A DNA stretch of 64,000 bases from Piper betle (Eukaryota; Streptophyta; Magnoliopsida; Piperales; Piperaceae): positions 124,001 to 188,000 of the forward strand of contig JAURVB010014884.1 of NCBI GenBank assembly GCA_033002965.1, given 5' to 3'. Below, piece by piece: positions 11,957 to 24,783 of the stretch. Every line of letters begins with the position of its first letter. Positions within the stretch are counted from its first letter, which is position 1. The translations under genes were made by a program, and so were the position numbers. The notes beneath the pieces are model-generated. The model searched no databases. It saw nothing but the letters and a program-made list of their open reading frames with translations, and had not been told where the DNA came from.

Positions 11957-14655
11957 CTTGTTGAACGTAGCAGTTGTTGCCTTCGATATACTCTCCTGCC
12001 AATCATATATTTGAAGTGGTGCAAAGCAGTTACGTAATTTCGAGGAGCTGGAAGAATCTCCTTCTTCAGACGGCCGACCAATTGTAGTAGATTTCTGTCT
12101 TGTTCATGCATGTCTTCTTCCCAAAGGTGCTGTTCCATGGAAAAGAGCATCTACATTAATACTTGTATATTGTTATAAAAAACAAGTTTCATCTACCTTT
12201 TTTGTTTCTTCATAGGGGGGTGGTGATCCAGTTACTGTTTAATTATTTGGATTTTGTTTGAAGGATTTGTTTTGATAATTTCTACTTTTTCCGGGGATTG
12301 CTAATTGTTTTCCTTAATGTGGTTATTAAACTCATTGTCATGTATTTATATCAACTTGGTAATTAAGATTTGTCTCTGCTACTTGTAATCAGTGCAGCTT
12401 TTAAAATCAGGATATCTTCATGGGAAAGATTGTTGGTGCACAGCATTGAGAATGAGATTATGTTCTTTTATGTTAATAATGATACACATTATTAATATCG
12501 ACACATGTTAGGCAGCATTAGAAAACTGACAAGGACAAGAGCCAATTATTGGGAACACTGTCTGCTTGGGAGAGATCAGAGCATGCATGATTGTCCAATA
12601 CAATCATTTATCATTATATTAAGCGGTGGAGGAAAGTAAGGCAAACATCCCCGCTAAAATCCTTGTCATTTGGTCATCTTTTCCTTTCTAAATCATGTTT
12701 CTAAAAATCTAAACACATTCCTCCAATCCTTCACACTGACATTGCCATTTATTAATGTCTGTATCTTTCCCTTCACATGAAAACATTGATTAAAAAGATG
12801 TGACCGGATAGCAGTATAAGCTTGAGGATTATTGGAGGGGAACACCGAAGCAGACAACGGCGTTTGAAGAGTTTAAACTATAAAGTGAGCCCTTGCCAGC
12901 TGCCCAGGGCAAATCTCTAGTCTTAATGAGCTCACAGCAATGTTCACACTCCTGGGCAGGAGAAGACAGACAACAATGAATAGATGCAAGAGTTAAGAAC
13001 GATGATGCACATTAATTGAATCCAACAACAAATTAGCATCAAATGTGAGAGCTATATATGGCTACCGTTGGCAGCGAGTGAGTACCTTAAAAGCCAGAGT
13101 AATAGTATATCTTAGTGAAGGACGGCCCCTTTGCCACGGGGTATGTTTCTGTTGAGATAAGGTCTCCACAGCTGGTGGGTTTGTCAGTGGGTTAGGGATC
13201 TTTGGACCCCTCGTCCATCAATGAGATGGGGTTAATAGGGAATCAGAGGGAAAGTAAGATTATGTGCGAGGAGAAACCACCTTCACAGCTTTACTCCTCC
13301 ATGCATTGTAATGTCTAGATCATCTGTATTACTATGTTAGCAAGAGGACCCCATAACTTCTGCTCCTTGGGAAATTTTATCAACATGTCTTAAAGTCTAC
13401 TACAACCTCTGGTTGTATGTATTACTCCGGTCCTAACATGGAATGCTAGTTGTACAAGCATTCATGTCGATATCTGGCTTTCTATTATCTATCACTGGGC
13501 ACAGTTTTCACTTTGCCATTTAATTCGTGGACCCAAGTTTTGCTCCGTTATAATGGAGCTTGACCAGATGGTAGCATCAATCAGCCGACACCGAAAAGAG
13601 GACTCCTCTGTTGCCTAAATTGAATGAACGAAGAAATGTGCTTAGCATTTGAAGCAAGAAGCAAGCCATGAATATGACGAATTGAACATGGAACAAACAC
13701 AGGCAGAAAGCAAGAAACTCGAAACGGTGCCAGCTCTTCACCAGTCACCATTCGTGATCAAGCTGAGGATGTTGCGAAGACTTGAAACAAAAAACCCGAA
13801 AGGTCATGCTTAATGGTCCAAGTTTGTTTGTGAATAATGTGAAAACATGGAGAGAATCAGTTGCCATGCCTTTTTCAAGGCCAGCTCGTGATGTCCAATC
13901 CCTGAGGTGCTTCATTCTTGGTTTTTTTTGGAGTGGATTTGATATGATGAAGGTGGAGTCATGGAGTGGAGGATCTTTGGAATAGAACCCAGAAAGGAGG
14001 TATCCTTTTCACTAGTCCATATTAAAGGTTCGTGTTTGATAATTTGGTAGCTACAGTAGACAAGATTGCGACCAACTTTTCACAAGGAATGAGAGCCCCC
14101 CTTCCCCAAATCTTTGAAACTTTCCTAATTAATCCGACACTCCTTAACGAAGATAAAGAACAACTCTAAATAACGAAGGAAGATAGATAAAAGGATCAAA
14201 CCTAAAAAATCACTTATAAGAAATCACTTTTGTCATAAGACTTGTAAAACCATTATAATCCATGATTCCCCCTGAATTTATTCATAAAATATAATAAAAT
14301 TTCTAATTAAAATAAACTCCGAATACAAGACTACTAAAAAGGTCATGACTAATAATTCATAATGAACCAGCAAACTATGACGTGTACTGCATCAAATGGT
14401 AAGCTTGCTCGATCAGTAGAAAACTAGAGATTCCAATGGTACTCACTACTAAGAAAGTAACATGCATTTTGTCTATCTATCCATTTATCTCTACACATTT
14501 TCCTGCAATGCAATGAAACTCCAATACCGGGAGACTTCTCACTTAGAGATGGTTCAAAGATGTGATACATCACTTTACAAATTCAATGCCAAAACTCGTC
14601 CCAGAAATGATAAACAATGCTCTCCATTTGATACAAATAAAACAATAAATAGCCT
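11957..14655. other. Intergenic, no gene seen
   Basis: The first 200-300 bases are probably the 3' untranslated region of the kinase. The rest is AT-rich with no protein-like frame. The last few hundred bases before 14655 probably include the 3' untranslated region of the convergent PLC-X gene. Confidence 0.6.
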
Positions 14656-17399
14656 TCAGCTAGCTACCAGCATTGTCAATGTCATGAGAAGCATTAACAG
14701 TGACATAGAAGGTCGCCACCAGAAAGAAGCACTAGATGGGATTGCCCTTCCACCGATGCGTGGACGAAAAGTGATTGGCGACTGAGAGGTAGGGGCAGGG
14801 GCAGGGGCCTCGCCTGCCTCTTCTTCCTCTGCTATGTAACAAATCCCAAATGTTGTATTTGCCTGTCAAAGTATAACTACTGCTTACTTGTTCATTTACT
14901 CTTGCATTTTGTTCAAACTTGAAAGCAGTGGAAGTGTTAAAGTTCAGGTCTAAGCTGTAAATTTAATTGCATCAAAATTTAAAGAACTGATGTGTAAGAA
15001 TATCACCTTGCAGTAGGCTATGTTGCTACACCCACACACAAGTTGTCCATTTACTGCGTCCACAGCACCAGAAGCCCCTAATCCATCGCTTTTCTGAAAT
15101 TTATGTCATGATAATACTCGCGTGTCAATTACATGATGTCAATATATAACCTCAATTTTCAATAATATTGTCTGATTAACTATTGTTATCTACCCCAAAA
15201 ACCCATATGACTTAACAAGTATTGAGGCAAGTATACCTCGTGAAAATTCACAACAATATGGTTAGTCCACCGTTTTCCAGCTGCATCATAACATGTGTTC
15301 ACCATGTATCTTAATGGAGCTGAATTATCTCCGCAAGATGTCAATATATAACCTCAATTTTCAATAATAGTGTCTGATTAACTATTGTTATCTACCCCAA
15401 AAACCCATATGACTTAACAAGTATTGAGGCAAGTATACCTCGTAAAAATTCACAGCAATATAGTTAGTCCACCGTTTTCCAGCTGCATCATAACATGTGT
15501 TCACCATGCTCCTTAATGGAGCTGAATTATCCCCGCAAGATGTTGAAAAATCAGGATTGTCTGGGAAGTAGTTTTGAACTACAAGCGATATTGTTTTAGT
15601 GTTCATAGGTGGTGATTCTGCCCTGCTGGGGCAAGAACCTGCCTTCATCCCTTCGTCTCCATCTGAGAAATTCAGAAAAAAGTTAACACGGTAAGAACTG
15701 TTTGCTTTTGTGTTACGCAAGGCTACCCACAAGAGACTCTTCCGAAGTATTTATGATTAGAGCATCCAAACATGCAAAAATCATATGTAATTGGATGCAC
15801 TACCATTTGGTACATTTGTTGGACTATTATACCATCAGTAAACATATCCAGTTGCTTGTATAATGTATGACAAGAGTCTTACATTGGTTTTCTAGAGTGT
15901 ACCTCCACTGGTAGGCAATACCCTCAGAAGCCTCCTTGGAAGATATTGAAGTGAAAACCAGTAGCCTCTGGTTCTGACTTATCATATCATCAATTATAGG
16001 CCAATCCCCACCATTTGTAGGCATCTTAGAAACTGGAAACCAGTACTTTCTAAGTCCAGAAGCGTCAAACAGCTTAGTAAGGCCCTTCGGAGAGGTGACA
16101 TAGTCTTCAATGAAGATAGTGATGATCTCATTCGGGTTTGCATCCAAGAAGACTTTCATTTCTTTGAGCACATTGAGGGCCGGTTGCTGATCATTGAATC
16201 GAGATCAATAAAAAAATCAGAGCTCAAAAACATCTGACAAGAAACCTCAATTAAATAGTTTGTGGTGGTTGGCGTTGAGTAAGAAACTCACAAATGCAGT
16301 GACATTGTAGCATTGACCACCAAAAGAGTGGCACAACCATATGTCATTGAGGAAGTCATACATATCCAGCATGAACCCTCTTACACCATTCTGCAAAGCC
16401 AAGCATTTTTAATCCGAAAATGGAAAAGTCAAGGTCATACATCAAATTAATAAACCTTAAAAAATAAGTATTAAGAAATTCCACATAAAAATACAAAGGC
16501 AGCTCAAATGATGATGGAAACGAAGCAACAACTTGCCATTAGAAAAATAATTACTGGTGGACTCCGCCCAACCACTCCAATAATATTATACAACAAACCA
16601 AGCTTCCCATAAATAAGATTCTAAAGAAGGAAAAATGATAATTCTTTCAAATCTTAAGTAATTAAGAACTTTGTAATCAATCTATCCATTTGAATTGTTC
16701 GCGAATGACATTTTTGTGCACTATTCTGAAACAGCAAATTGAGAACTACTGTTGCAACCGCTTGGCTTAGATAATTTGCCAACTTGAATAACAAGAAGTG
16801 GAGCAAAAACAGATGCAGCCTGTGAACTTCGTCCTCAAAAGTGTGCCGGCTTGCTTGTTTTCGGTGAAAATATTATGGAGAAATAGATTACCTGGAGCTG
16901 GCTAGATATGGAGTCCTGCTGGTTGGTAGGAGCAATTGGAACAATTCCGAGTACATTCTTCTCCCCCATCACAGCAAACGAGTTGTGGGTCGTTAGCCAA
17001 GAATACCGATTAAATGGCAGTCCCATCACCTGCAAACTCGCATCCATCCATCAAAAGTCCGACGAAAGCTTCCATCTTCGTCGGACGCAAAAAAGAGAGA
17101 AAAACGGAAACAGATGGTACCTTGGAAGTGGGGATGAGAGGCCGGACAAGGGTGCACCTTGCCCGGCCCCTGCCACTGGCGTCGCAGGCGTCGCAGTGGA
17201 GTCCGGCGTCGCAGTCCTTGTCCCCAACGCAGGTCTGGCCCAACTGCACCATTCATTCACATTCCCAAGGCCCGGTAAACATTTGGAATTTGAAGTAAGC
17301 GAGAAAGGAATAGCTTGTATGCTGACAACCTTGACAGCAGAAGAAGGGAGGAAGAGAAGAGACGACAGCAGGAGAAGAACAGAGGAGATGGGCAGCCAT
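14656..17399 (-). CDS. PI-PLC X domain-containing secreted protein (At5g67130-like), start disrupted by apparent 1-bp insertion
   Basis: Eight exons fit, in minus order: 17399-17330, 17243-17121, 17029-16892, 16390-16292, 16186-15883, 15662-15439, 15093-15007 and 14862-14656. In order the protein shows a hydrophobic signal peptide, a Cys-rich knot (QTCVGDKDCDAGLHCDAC), then the PLC-X core with both catalytic histidines (WLTTHNSF and WLCHSFGG). NEIITIFIEDYV follows, and a C-terminal Pro/Ala linker with hydrophobic tail suggests a GPI anchor. Family members cleave phosphoinositide-type substrates in bacteria, but the plant substrate is not established. The only ATG near the start is out of frame with the rest by one base. 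Dropping one C at 17390-17392 gives 416 residues, typical of the family. Otherwise a further upstream exon would be needed. Confidence 0.88.
15135..15540. repeat. 202-bp direct tandem duplication across PLC-X exon 6 and intron 6
   Basis: The unit starting GATGTCAATATATAACC at 15135 begins again at 15337, and the second unit runs to about 15540. The two copies differ at only a few sites, so the event is fairly young. On the gene strand the 15339-15540 copy carries the working 3' part of exon 6 and its donor site. The 15135-15338 copy duplicates that exon end and donor inside the intron but has no acceptor in front of it. Confidence 0.9.
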
Positions 17400-19289
17400 G
17401 GCCCGCAGTTCAATCCCTGCTAAGAACAGGATATTGCTGTTATTATTATAGATAGATACAGCCATGTAAGAGAAAAGTGAGAAATGAAGAAGCGAGAGGG
17501 TGGTTTTCATGTTCTTGCCCGGGATGCGACCATGGCAGCAGAGGTTTGAAGGTTTTGAGAAGGGCTGGCGGAGAGGGAAAGATATGGAGAAGAAAGGAGA
17601 GGAAGAAGAAGGGTATTAGTAAAATAGTAAATGCTAATTAGGAAAGAGTTTAACATATTTGGCTACTTGCGGTTTTAAGTTATAACCGAGCTTTGCCAGC
17701 TAATCGCGCGATTCTCTTTATTACTACAACAATAAAAGTTAAAAGCAAAAAATCGGTCACTTATAATATAAGAAATTTTTTAAAAATACAATAAAAATAT
17801 ATTTTAAATTTATATCTCACTAAAATCAATATATTTAAAAAATAATAAGTATATTTTTCATGGTAGAAGGTTATATGTTCGAACCCGACTAGCTTAAATT
17901 TTTAACTTTTATTAACAAATATTTTTTAATTGTTAAATAAATATAATAAAAAATTAAATAATTATAATTTATCTTTTTATTTAAATAAAATATGTCTTTA
18001 AAGCTAAATATAGTATTTATCTAAGATATTAAATTATTATATTTTATCTTATTATTCAATGAGATTTTATGTATATAATTAAAATTTATCCGGTATAAGT
18101 TGTGCACGGTGCAACATCTTGCCATGTATGGTTAAACTATAATTCATTTATTTCGAGTACGAGTTGAGCTTAAAATACTTTAAGTTGAGTCTAGTACGAG
18201 TCTAATACTTCAAAGATTAAACATTATTTGTCACATTTTCTTCTACTTAATTTGAGATAAAATTAATATAAAAAATAAAATATTTCAATTTTAATTTAAT
18301 TATAAGCCAAATAGTTTGTTCAATAACAAAATTAATATATAATTATATAAAACTATTATTATATTTATTTTTTATATTTTGCAGTTTGTTTGCTATTTTT
18401 AATTGAATTTGATTTGAGTTGAAGTTTAATTCGAAACAGAATCGATCCTAACATCAAACAAGTTCGATTTCAATCGAGCTGATAGTGTAACCACCCAAGT
18501 TTTCCTTCATGTAATTCTAAATAAGAGTTATTACTGGCGTATGTTCTAATGCACATGCATAAATATAAACACAATGAAATAAATTATTGTATCGATCGTG
18601 TAAAATATAGCTTGTTTATAATATAACCTGCAACATATCTAAACCTCTAGCTTAGCTCAATTCATCATATCATGAAACGTAAAATTTGTTTTAACTCTAG
18701 TCAAATACATACTCATAGGCTAACAAATACATACTCGATTCATGAAAACTTTATTATCGTTATTTTTAGTATAACTGAACTTTAATAACCCTAATTCAGT
18801 TTATGATATCGTCTTTAACTCAACCTTTGTAGTCCTTTTAACATGTTAACTATGTCCAACCTCTACTACAGGGGTGCGACACTTGTGCTAGCCATTTGGA
18901 GGCGGAGAAGATGATTGCTCGATGCTAGTCCACAACTCCAGCAGGAACTTTCTCACCAATTTTGTAGCAGCAGTGTGTTGAGTGTGAGTACGGTTCAAAA
19001 CTTTGATTTTCTGAAGTGGACTTCTGAACATTTGATTTTGCTTTTTTATACTTGCTTGTAGTAAATGCAAGTTGTTGTGTCTTTAATACAACATTGATAA
19101 CAATTCAATGTAATTAGGTAATGGCAGCCATAAAGTTATAGTAGTGAACATTTGATAATTTATTCCTAAGTCATTCAATAATTAAAATAATTTTCTGTTC
19201 TCCATCGGTGGCTAGCAGGCTAACAGTACGTGGTCCAACGACTTGACGAAGAATCTTTTCACTTAACAAACTAATTATCTATCCCTTTA
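17400..19289. other. AT-rich intergenic region and PLC-X promoter
   Basis: Bases 17400-17650 are probably the leader and promoter of the PLC-X gene, GA-rich on this strand. The rest is very AT-rich. A diverged relative of the degenerate GAGTTGAGCT-type repeat seen at 7520-7910 lies at about 18140-18490. No gene is seen. Confidence 0.55.
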
Positions 19290-19622
19290 TCAATTTATCA
19301 ATCTTTTTCGAGCTATAAATTTTCTATTAAAAATAATTGAATTAGAGGAACTAATGTGTAAAGGAGAATGAATAGATCTATCAATAAATCCAATACAGCT
19401 ATGTGATTTAATCAAATTCAAGATTTGAGATTCCCATAATAGGAAGTTCTTCATATTTAACGGAATTGTTACAAATGAAGGAGCATTGACATGAATGAGA
19501 TATGGATAACAAAATGAGGAGTTTAGATACATAATATTTGATGCAGATGATTGACCTGAAAAGCAAACCCTCCTAAAACTCCCTTTACTACACAATGATA
19601 CACTTTCATGTCCAAAGATCAC
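19290..19622 (-). mobile_element. Ty1/copia gag N-terminal fragment (remnant)
   Basis: The minus-strand frame contains FVTIPLNMKNFLLWESQ followed by ILNLIKSHSCIGFIDRSI. This matches the N-terminal gag (UBN2-like) pattern of plant copia elements, where F.I.L...NFLLWKSQ and LGFIDG are conserved. The piece is about 110 codons and no pol, LTR or partner was seen next to it, so it is a truncated fossil. The attribution rests on remembered family pattern. Confidence 0.5.
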
Positions 19623-20902
19623 TGAGAGAGGTAGTCGACAATCTTTACGGTAATGACAATGCCGGTGCAGTTGAAATCACGATGGAATTTGGCAAAAGCA
19701 ATTTGTTAGATTATTATTGCCAAACCCTCATTGAACTTCGATACTATATTGAGAATCGTAAAATCTTAAATTAACATTGGCATTAAGCCTTTATATATAC
19801 ACATACGCGGACAATCTAGAAGACCTGGGTAATAAGCAAATCCAAGAAGTAGCCGTCGCTGCAATAACATGTTAGTATATTCAAATTTTACATTATCTTC
19901 CACACTCCAATCTCTGATAAAGTGGGCTTTTTCGGTGGTGACATTTGGCAGCTTTTTGGGTGGTGCCATCTCTTATGGGTAGGGAATGGTTGCATCGTCT
20001 ATAAAATGGGATAATCATCGGTAAAATATGTGCAATTGGGAGGGTAGCCGCGAGGAACGGGGGAGAGACAAATGGTTCGATTGACGCCCAGGAATAAGCA
20101 GCAATCACCAAAATCTGTAATTTGGTACCACTCCCCTTTCTTGAACTTGATCATAGCAACACCAACTGTTCGATGGGGATGACTTTGCCTGGCCCTTGCA
20201 ACAGTGACAAATTCGCTTCCTATTTAGGCTAAATAGAAATTACAGAACTATAGGGAAATATTGGCCGAGCCGTGGCGAGATCACTTTCCACTTATGTTTA
20301 GGGTCGTGACAAGTCCAAAATAACCATGCCACTGTCCATGCAGTTCAAAGTCGTCCGCTTCCTGTCCGCTGTCCATGCAGGGTGAGTAAATTTAGCACAT
20401 TTCTCCACGGTTAAGTAAGAATAAATTCATGAATTTATTATCTAAGAGGAACAAGTTGATAAGATCCCTTTTTATTTCTCCGTTCCACTCCAATGGGGGT
20501 GCACAAAAGAAAAGACATAGATAGGCTTCCTCTCTTGGCGTAGCGAGCTTGGTTGGAGGCCCGGAGGGTTAAAATTAAAGTTCTCCTAGAGTAAAAAATT
20601 TTATTTTTTTAATTAAAGGGGTAATTTTGATGTTACAAAAGATATCTTTTTTCTTTTTTGTTGGTAATTTTATCTGGCTACCTAATATCAAAAAAGACAT
20701 ACTTTTTTATAGTAAAAAACTCTATTAAAAACACTCTCTTTAATACGAAAATAAAATATTATGGTAATTAGCGCTGTAGATGCTAACCACAGTCAACGAG
20801 AGAGAGAGAGCTAATCACCGCCCAAACTTTTTTCGAATTTAAACAAGAAACCCCCAGAAGGGTACTACGACTACTCCCACGGCTACCTCCCTCTTCCCTT
20901 CA
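19623..20902. other. Intergenic, PS1 promoter at the right end
   Basis: No protein-like frame is seen. A (GA)n tract at about 20799-20810 lies some 95 bases before the PS1 start and probably belongs to its promoter or leader. Confidence 0.55.
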
Positions 20903-23900
20903 ATGGCGTACCTCGGTCCCGAAGAGCAGGCGTCTTCAACGGCGGCGGCGATGGGGGACGGCCAGAGACCGCCGGCTATGGAGGCCAAGATCCCCTCTTC
21001 GCCGTCACCAAATGCGGTTCCATCCTCAAGAACCTCTTCCTCAACGTCATCCCTCCCCCGGCCATCAGCCGCGCTGCATTGCAAGAAGGCGCCGAGGGCG
21101 GCGATCGCGTCGAGAAGAGGCTGCTCGTCGGCCGCCATCCCGACTGCCAGATTGTGCTGGACCACCCCAGCATCAGCAGGTTTCATCTCGAGATCCGACT
21201 GCAGTCGTCGCTGCAGAAGCTCGTTGTCGTCGATTTGTCGTCCGGTGGTTTTACTCGCCCCCTTAATTCCTCTCTTCGACAAAGATCTTTTCTTTGTCGG
21301 CGCAGTTTTCTTTTCTGTTTTTACGATCGGATTTGATATGGAGGGGGTCTTGTGTCTAGTGCATGGGACGTGGGTTTGCGAGCAGCGCATTGAGCCCTTG
21401 GTGCCGATCGAGATGCTGGAGGGCGATGTGATGAGGCTTGGCGCATCCACTAGGGTTTACAAGCTGCAATGGGTCTCCCTTTCTGAAGCGTACGAAGTTG
21501 AGTATCCTATGCACAGTTCGCTCGAGTGCAATGGGAAAATGCAGGAATTGAATCAGGTCTTGAGTTTTTTTTGTTCTTGATCTTGTCATGTGCTTGCGCT
21601 TGTGGTTGTTCCGAAATCTTTACTATATTAGGGTTTCGTGAAATTTCGATCAGGTTGAGGATTCGACGCCATTGTTGGATGAGAATAGCCATTTTGAAAC
21701 AGAAATTCAGGTTTTTTCCCAAAATCCAACGCCAGATTCTCCAAAAGAATCGTCGTATTCTGCTATCAAAATGCTGCCCATTGTTAATCTGGAAAATGCC
21801 TCCGGGGAAGAAGAAGATGCAGAAAAATGTACCTTCGTGGACGAATCTGTCAGTTCTTCTCCGGCATTGATGTTATATTTCGAAGCTGGTTTGCAAATGG
21901 AAGCGGAAGAAATTCTTGTTTCCAAAGGGCCGCTTGAGGTGTGCCCAGCCAACAACGAGTTGGCCGATATAGCTTCGAGTCAAATTGAGATTTCGTCGAT
22001 AGATCTCGAGGATCCATCGCTGTGCAAGCAAACGTTTAGTGTTGATAATTCACCACAAACTTCAGAAATTCTGATGTCACAACCTGCTATATCTCTCGAG
22101 GAAGTTCAGAAGGAGGTGGAAACCCCAATAAAGATAGCTCCGGCTGACCAAGAGGGGTTGGAGGGAGAGAAGCCATCTCCGCCCATTAGAGTTGTGCAAC
22201 AGAGAGAAATTGCAGACATGGAATCTGTAAGTTCGTCTCTGCCGGTCAATTTTCTGTCAGAATCTAACTCTCAGCTGGAAAACATGGGAAGAAGTCCAGA
22301 TGCGCTTGCTTTTAGGCAGGTTTTGACGGAAAGGGATGAACACATTTCTCTCGCAAGCTTGGAACGTAGAGATTCCTCGACGTTCCAAAAGCATAATTTG
22401 GCTAGCCTCATTAAGGTTCAAAGTAGGAGTGAAGGAAAAAGCTGTGGCAGAGTTTTTATTGGATCAGAAAAGGATAATGATGAAAACAGACGAGCTACGA
22501 GTAGTGGTAAAAAAGTTTACGAATCACTCTGCAAGTTTCTCTTCTCAGGGCAGGTCAGGGATGAGGAGTCATTTGTTTCCAATGAAGAAAACATGACGCC
22601 AAAGATTTCCACCAGCTCAAAATCGAAACTGAAGCAGAACCCGAAGTTCGAGCTTCCACCATCCAAGCATCTGGATTTCAACTACTCGCCACTAACCTCA
22701 TCTGATTACTTCCCATCTGATAAAGAAAACATGACTCCATCTGTTTCATATTCCCAAAAAGCAACACGGCTGGGTGATAAGCAAAGCCAAATTATTTTAT
22801 ATAAGGAAAACAGTAGAAAATCCAAGAGAATTCCCTTTCAATCTCTCACTGTAAACTTTAAAAGAGAAAGCAGAGCTAGTTCAATTGTGAATGCCGCTGG
22901 TAAGGCTTCTGATTTTAACAGCTGCACACAAAGCAGAATTGATAAACATGGGGATGATGTAAGTGGTAAAGATTTTTATTGTTTTCTGATTGCTATTTCT
23001 TATATTGTTTTCCCATGCCAATAATAGTATGGCATTGTTATATTTTTGTAGAATCGTTATGTGGATCAGGCTTATGCTGAAACGGGAGAATACAGGAAGA
23101 AATGGAACATGGTGGTAGATGCGAGCTGTCTCCTTGACAAGGAGTCCAGAAAATCGCTGGAGTTATTGGAAGGACTCAAAGGGACACATCTCATCATACC
23201 AAGAATGGGTATTGTTATGGTTAATGTTAAAAAATTGTTCACTACAGGCGTTTCAACTTCCAATTCACATGTTTTTATTTGCTGTTTTCATACCTTTTTT
23301 TAGTAATAAGAGAACTAGATTGCCTAAAGAGAAAGGCTAGCTGGTTTCGAAAGGATGAAGATGCTTCTTCCACGTTGCAGTGGATTGAAGACTGCATGGT
23401 GAAAACAAGTTGGTGGATTCATGTACAAAGCTCGGCCGAAAGTGTGCCTATAGCACCTACTCCTGCTTCTCCACGCTCCTGGTTAAGTGATGGAAGTTGT
23501 GCTGCTAAGCCAATGCCATTTTCTAAATGTGGTGATTTCACGGAGATTGTTGGCCCAACAGCAGGAGATCATATACTTGAGTGTGCCCTTCTCTACAATA
23601 AGCTTAAAAACGATGAGCAGATGGTCCTCCTCACAAATGACATTACTCTAACAATAAAAGCAATGACAGAGGTAATAACTAGTTTTTTCAGCTCTTTTTA
23701 TTAACTGACCCGACAATGATTTTGTGGTTTATTCTCTCACAGGGGTTAATCTGTGAGACTGCAAAGGATTTCAGGGAAAGCCTGATTAATCCATTCTCCA
23801 AGAGGTTTTTATGGGCAGACAGTAGTCCTAGAGGTCCAACCTGGTGTGCTTTGGATGAAGCAGCAGCTATGAGGAAAAACTATTGCTACCACTTGCCCAC

Positions 23901-23973
23901 TGTGAGGACAACGCCAAAGGCCGGAATGATTCCCAAAGGCTTGAAACTGATACTTCTCCATAATTTCCCATAA
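20903..23973 (+). CDS. PS1: FHA and PIN domain protein PARALLEL SPINDLE 1
   Basis: Exons: 20903-21244, 21360-21556, 21654-22958, 23052-23208, 23304-23671 and 23743-23973. The N-terminal FHA domain shows the phosphothreonine-binding signature GRHPDC..., SISRFHLEI and VHGTWV. A long low-complexity Ser/Glu-rich middle follows. The C-terminal PIN nuclease-like domain keeps its acidic residues in VVDAS, RELDCLK, GDHILEC and TNDITL. In Arabidopsis PS1 sets spindle orientation in male meiosis II, and its loss gives unreduced pollen; the same role is inferred here. The length of about 866 aa is well below the roughly 1.4-1.5 kaa I recall for Arabidopsis, due to a shorter middle. The FHA frame has no in-frame ATG: the ATG at 20903 is one base out of frame. 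Either a base is missing between 20903 and 20985 or an upstream exon exists. Confidence 0.9.
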
Positions 23974-24783
23974 TACCAATTACAGGCATCTTACTCCAGT
24001 TTGATAAATACATAACCGAGAAAAATATCACTGCTAGTTGTCAATGGCTACTTTTTTGGAAGATCTTCGAAACAGTTTGTTTTAGTATCAGATGCTATCT
24101 TGTAATGATGAACGCTGCATTCTCTCCATGTTAGATAGTTTATACATTGTGCCTGATTGGTCATCAATGTTAGGGCCATTTCTTACTGTCAAATTTTCGA
24201 TCATTATGTATTAGTCAACGCAGAAAAGTTAGATTCTCTCTCGGTTGCTTTTTTTTCCCAAAAAAATGACAAATTGTCCTTTACAATGTATTGATGAGGA
24301 ACTAGTTCAAAATTTTTCTAAAAAAAAATCCACACAACGAACTAGTTCAACTTCCTAATATACTACCAATTAAAAAATAATGCAACCAATCAGATGAAAG
24401 CAATTATTGGCTATTCATACCATTCAAAAACTCCAATATCTTCAACAATTGAGTTGAAATTTTATTCAACAAAATAAAATTAACTTAGCACTGATAAATG
24501 TGAAAGCATTTATTGGAAAGGGCATAACAATCTAGATCCAAGTGCAAATTAAGTGACTTAGAAGGCATGAAACAATTTTACTTGGCCACTAAATCTGCCC
24601 TTCAGCTGCCTAATGGCAGTTCCAAAAAATGAGTTTGTTGCACATAAAACTAAAAAGCAGCATCCAGTCTCTTCAATACTTCTGAGATCACAAACAGCAA
24701 CATCTTCCCTAGAGCTACTGGATCTCATAAAAGAATTCCATGGGACCATTATTGCATGTTGTTACCTCATCTAATGATCTCTG
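23974..24783. other. Spacer between two convergent genes
   Basis: This 0.8-kb stretch separates the stop codons of PS1 (+) and the STOP1-like gene (-) and should hold both 3' untranslated regions. No further gene is seen. Confidence 0.65.

Noticed and set aside
13140..13320. Possible tRNA or structured RNA
   Set aside because: No acceptor-stem pairing or conserved tRNA boxes could be found by eye.
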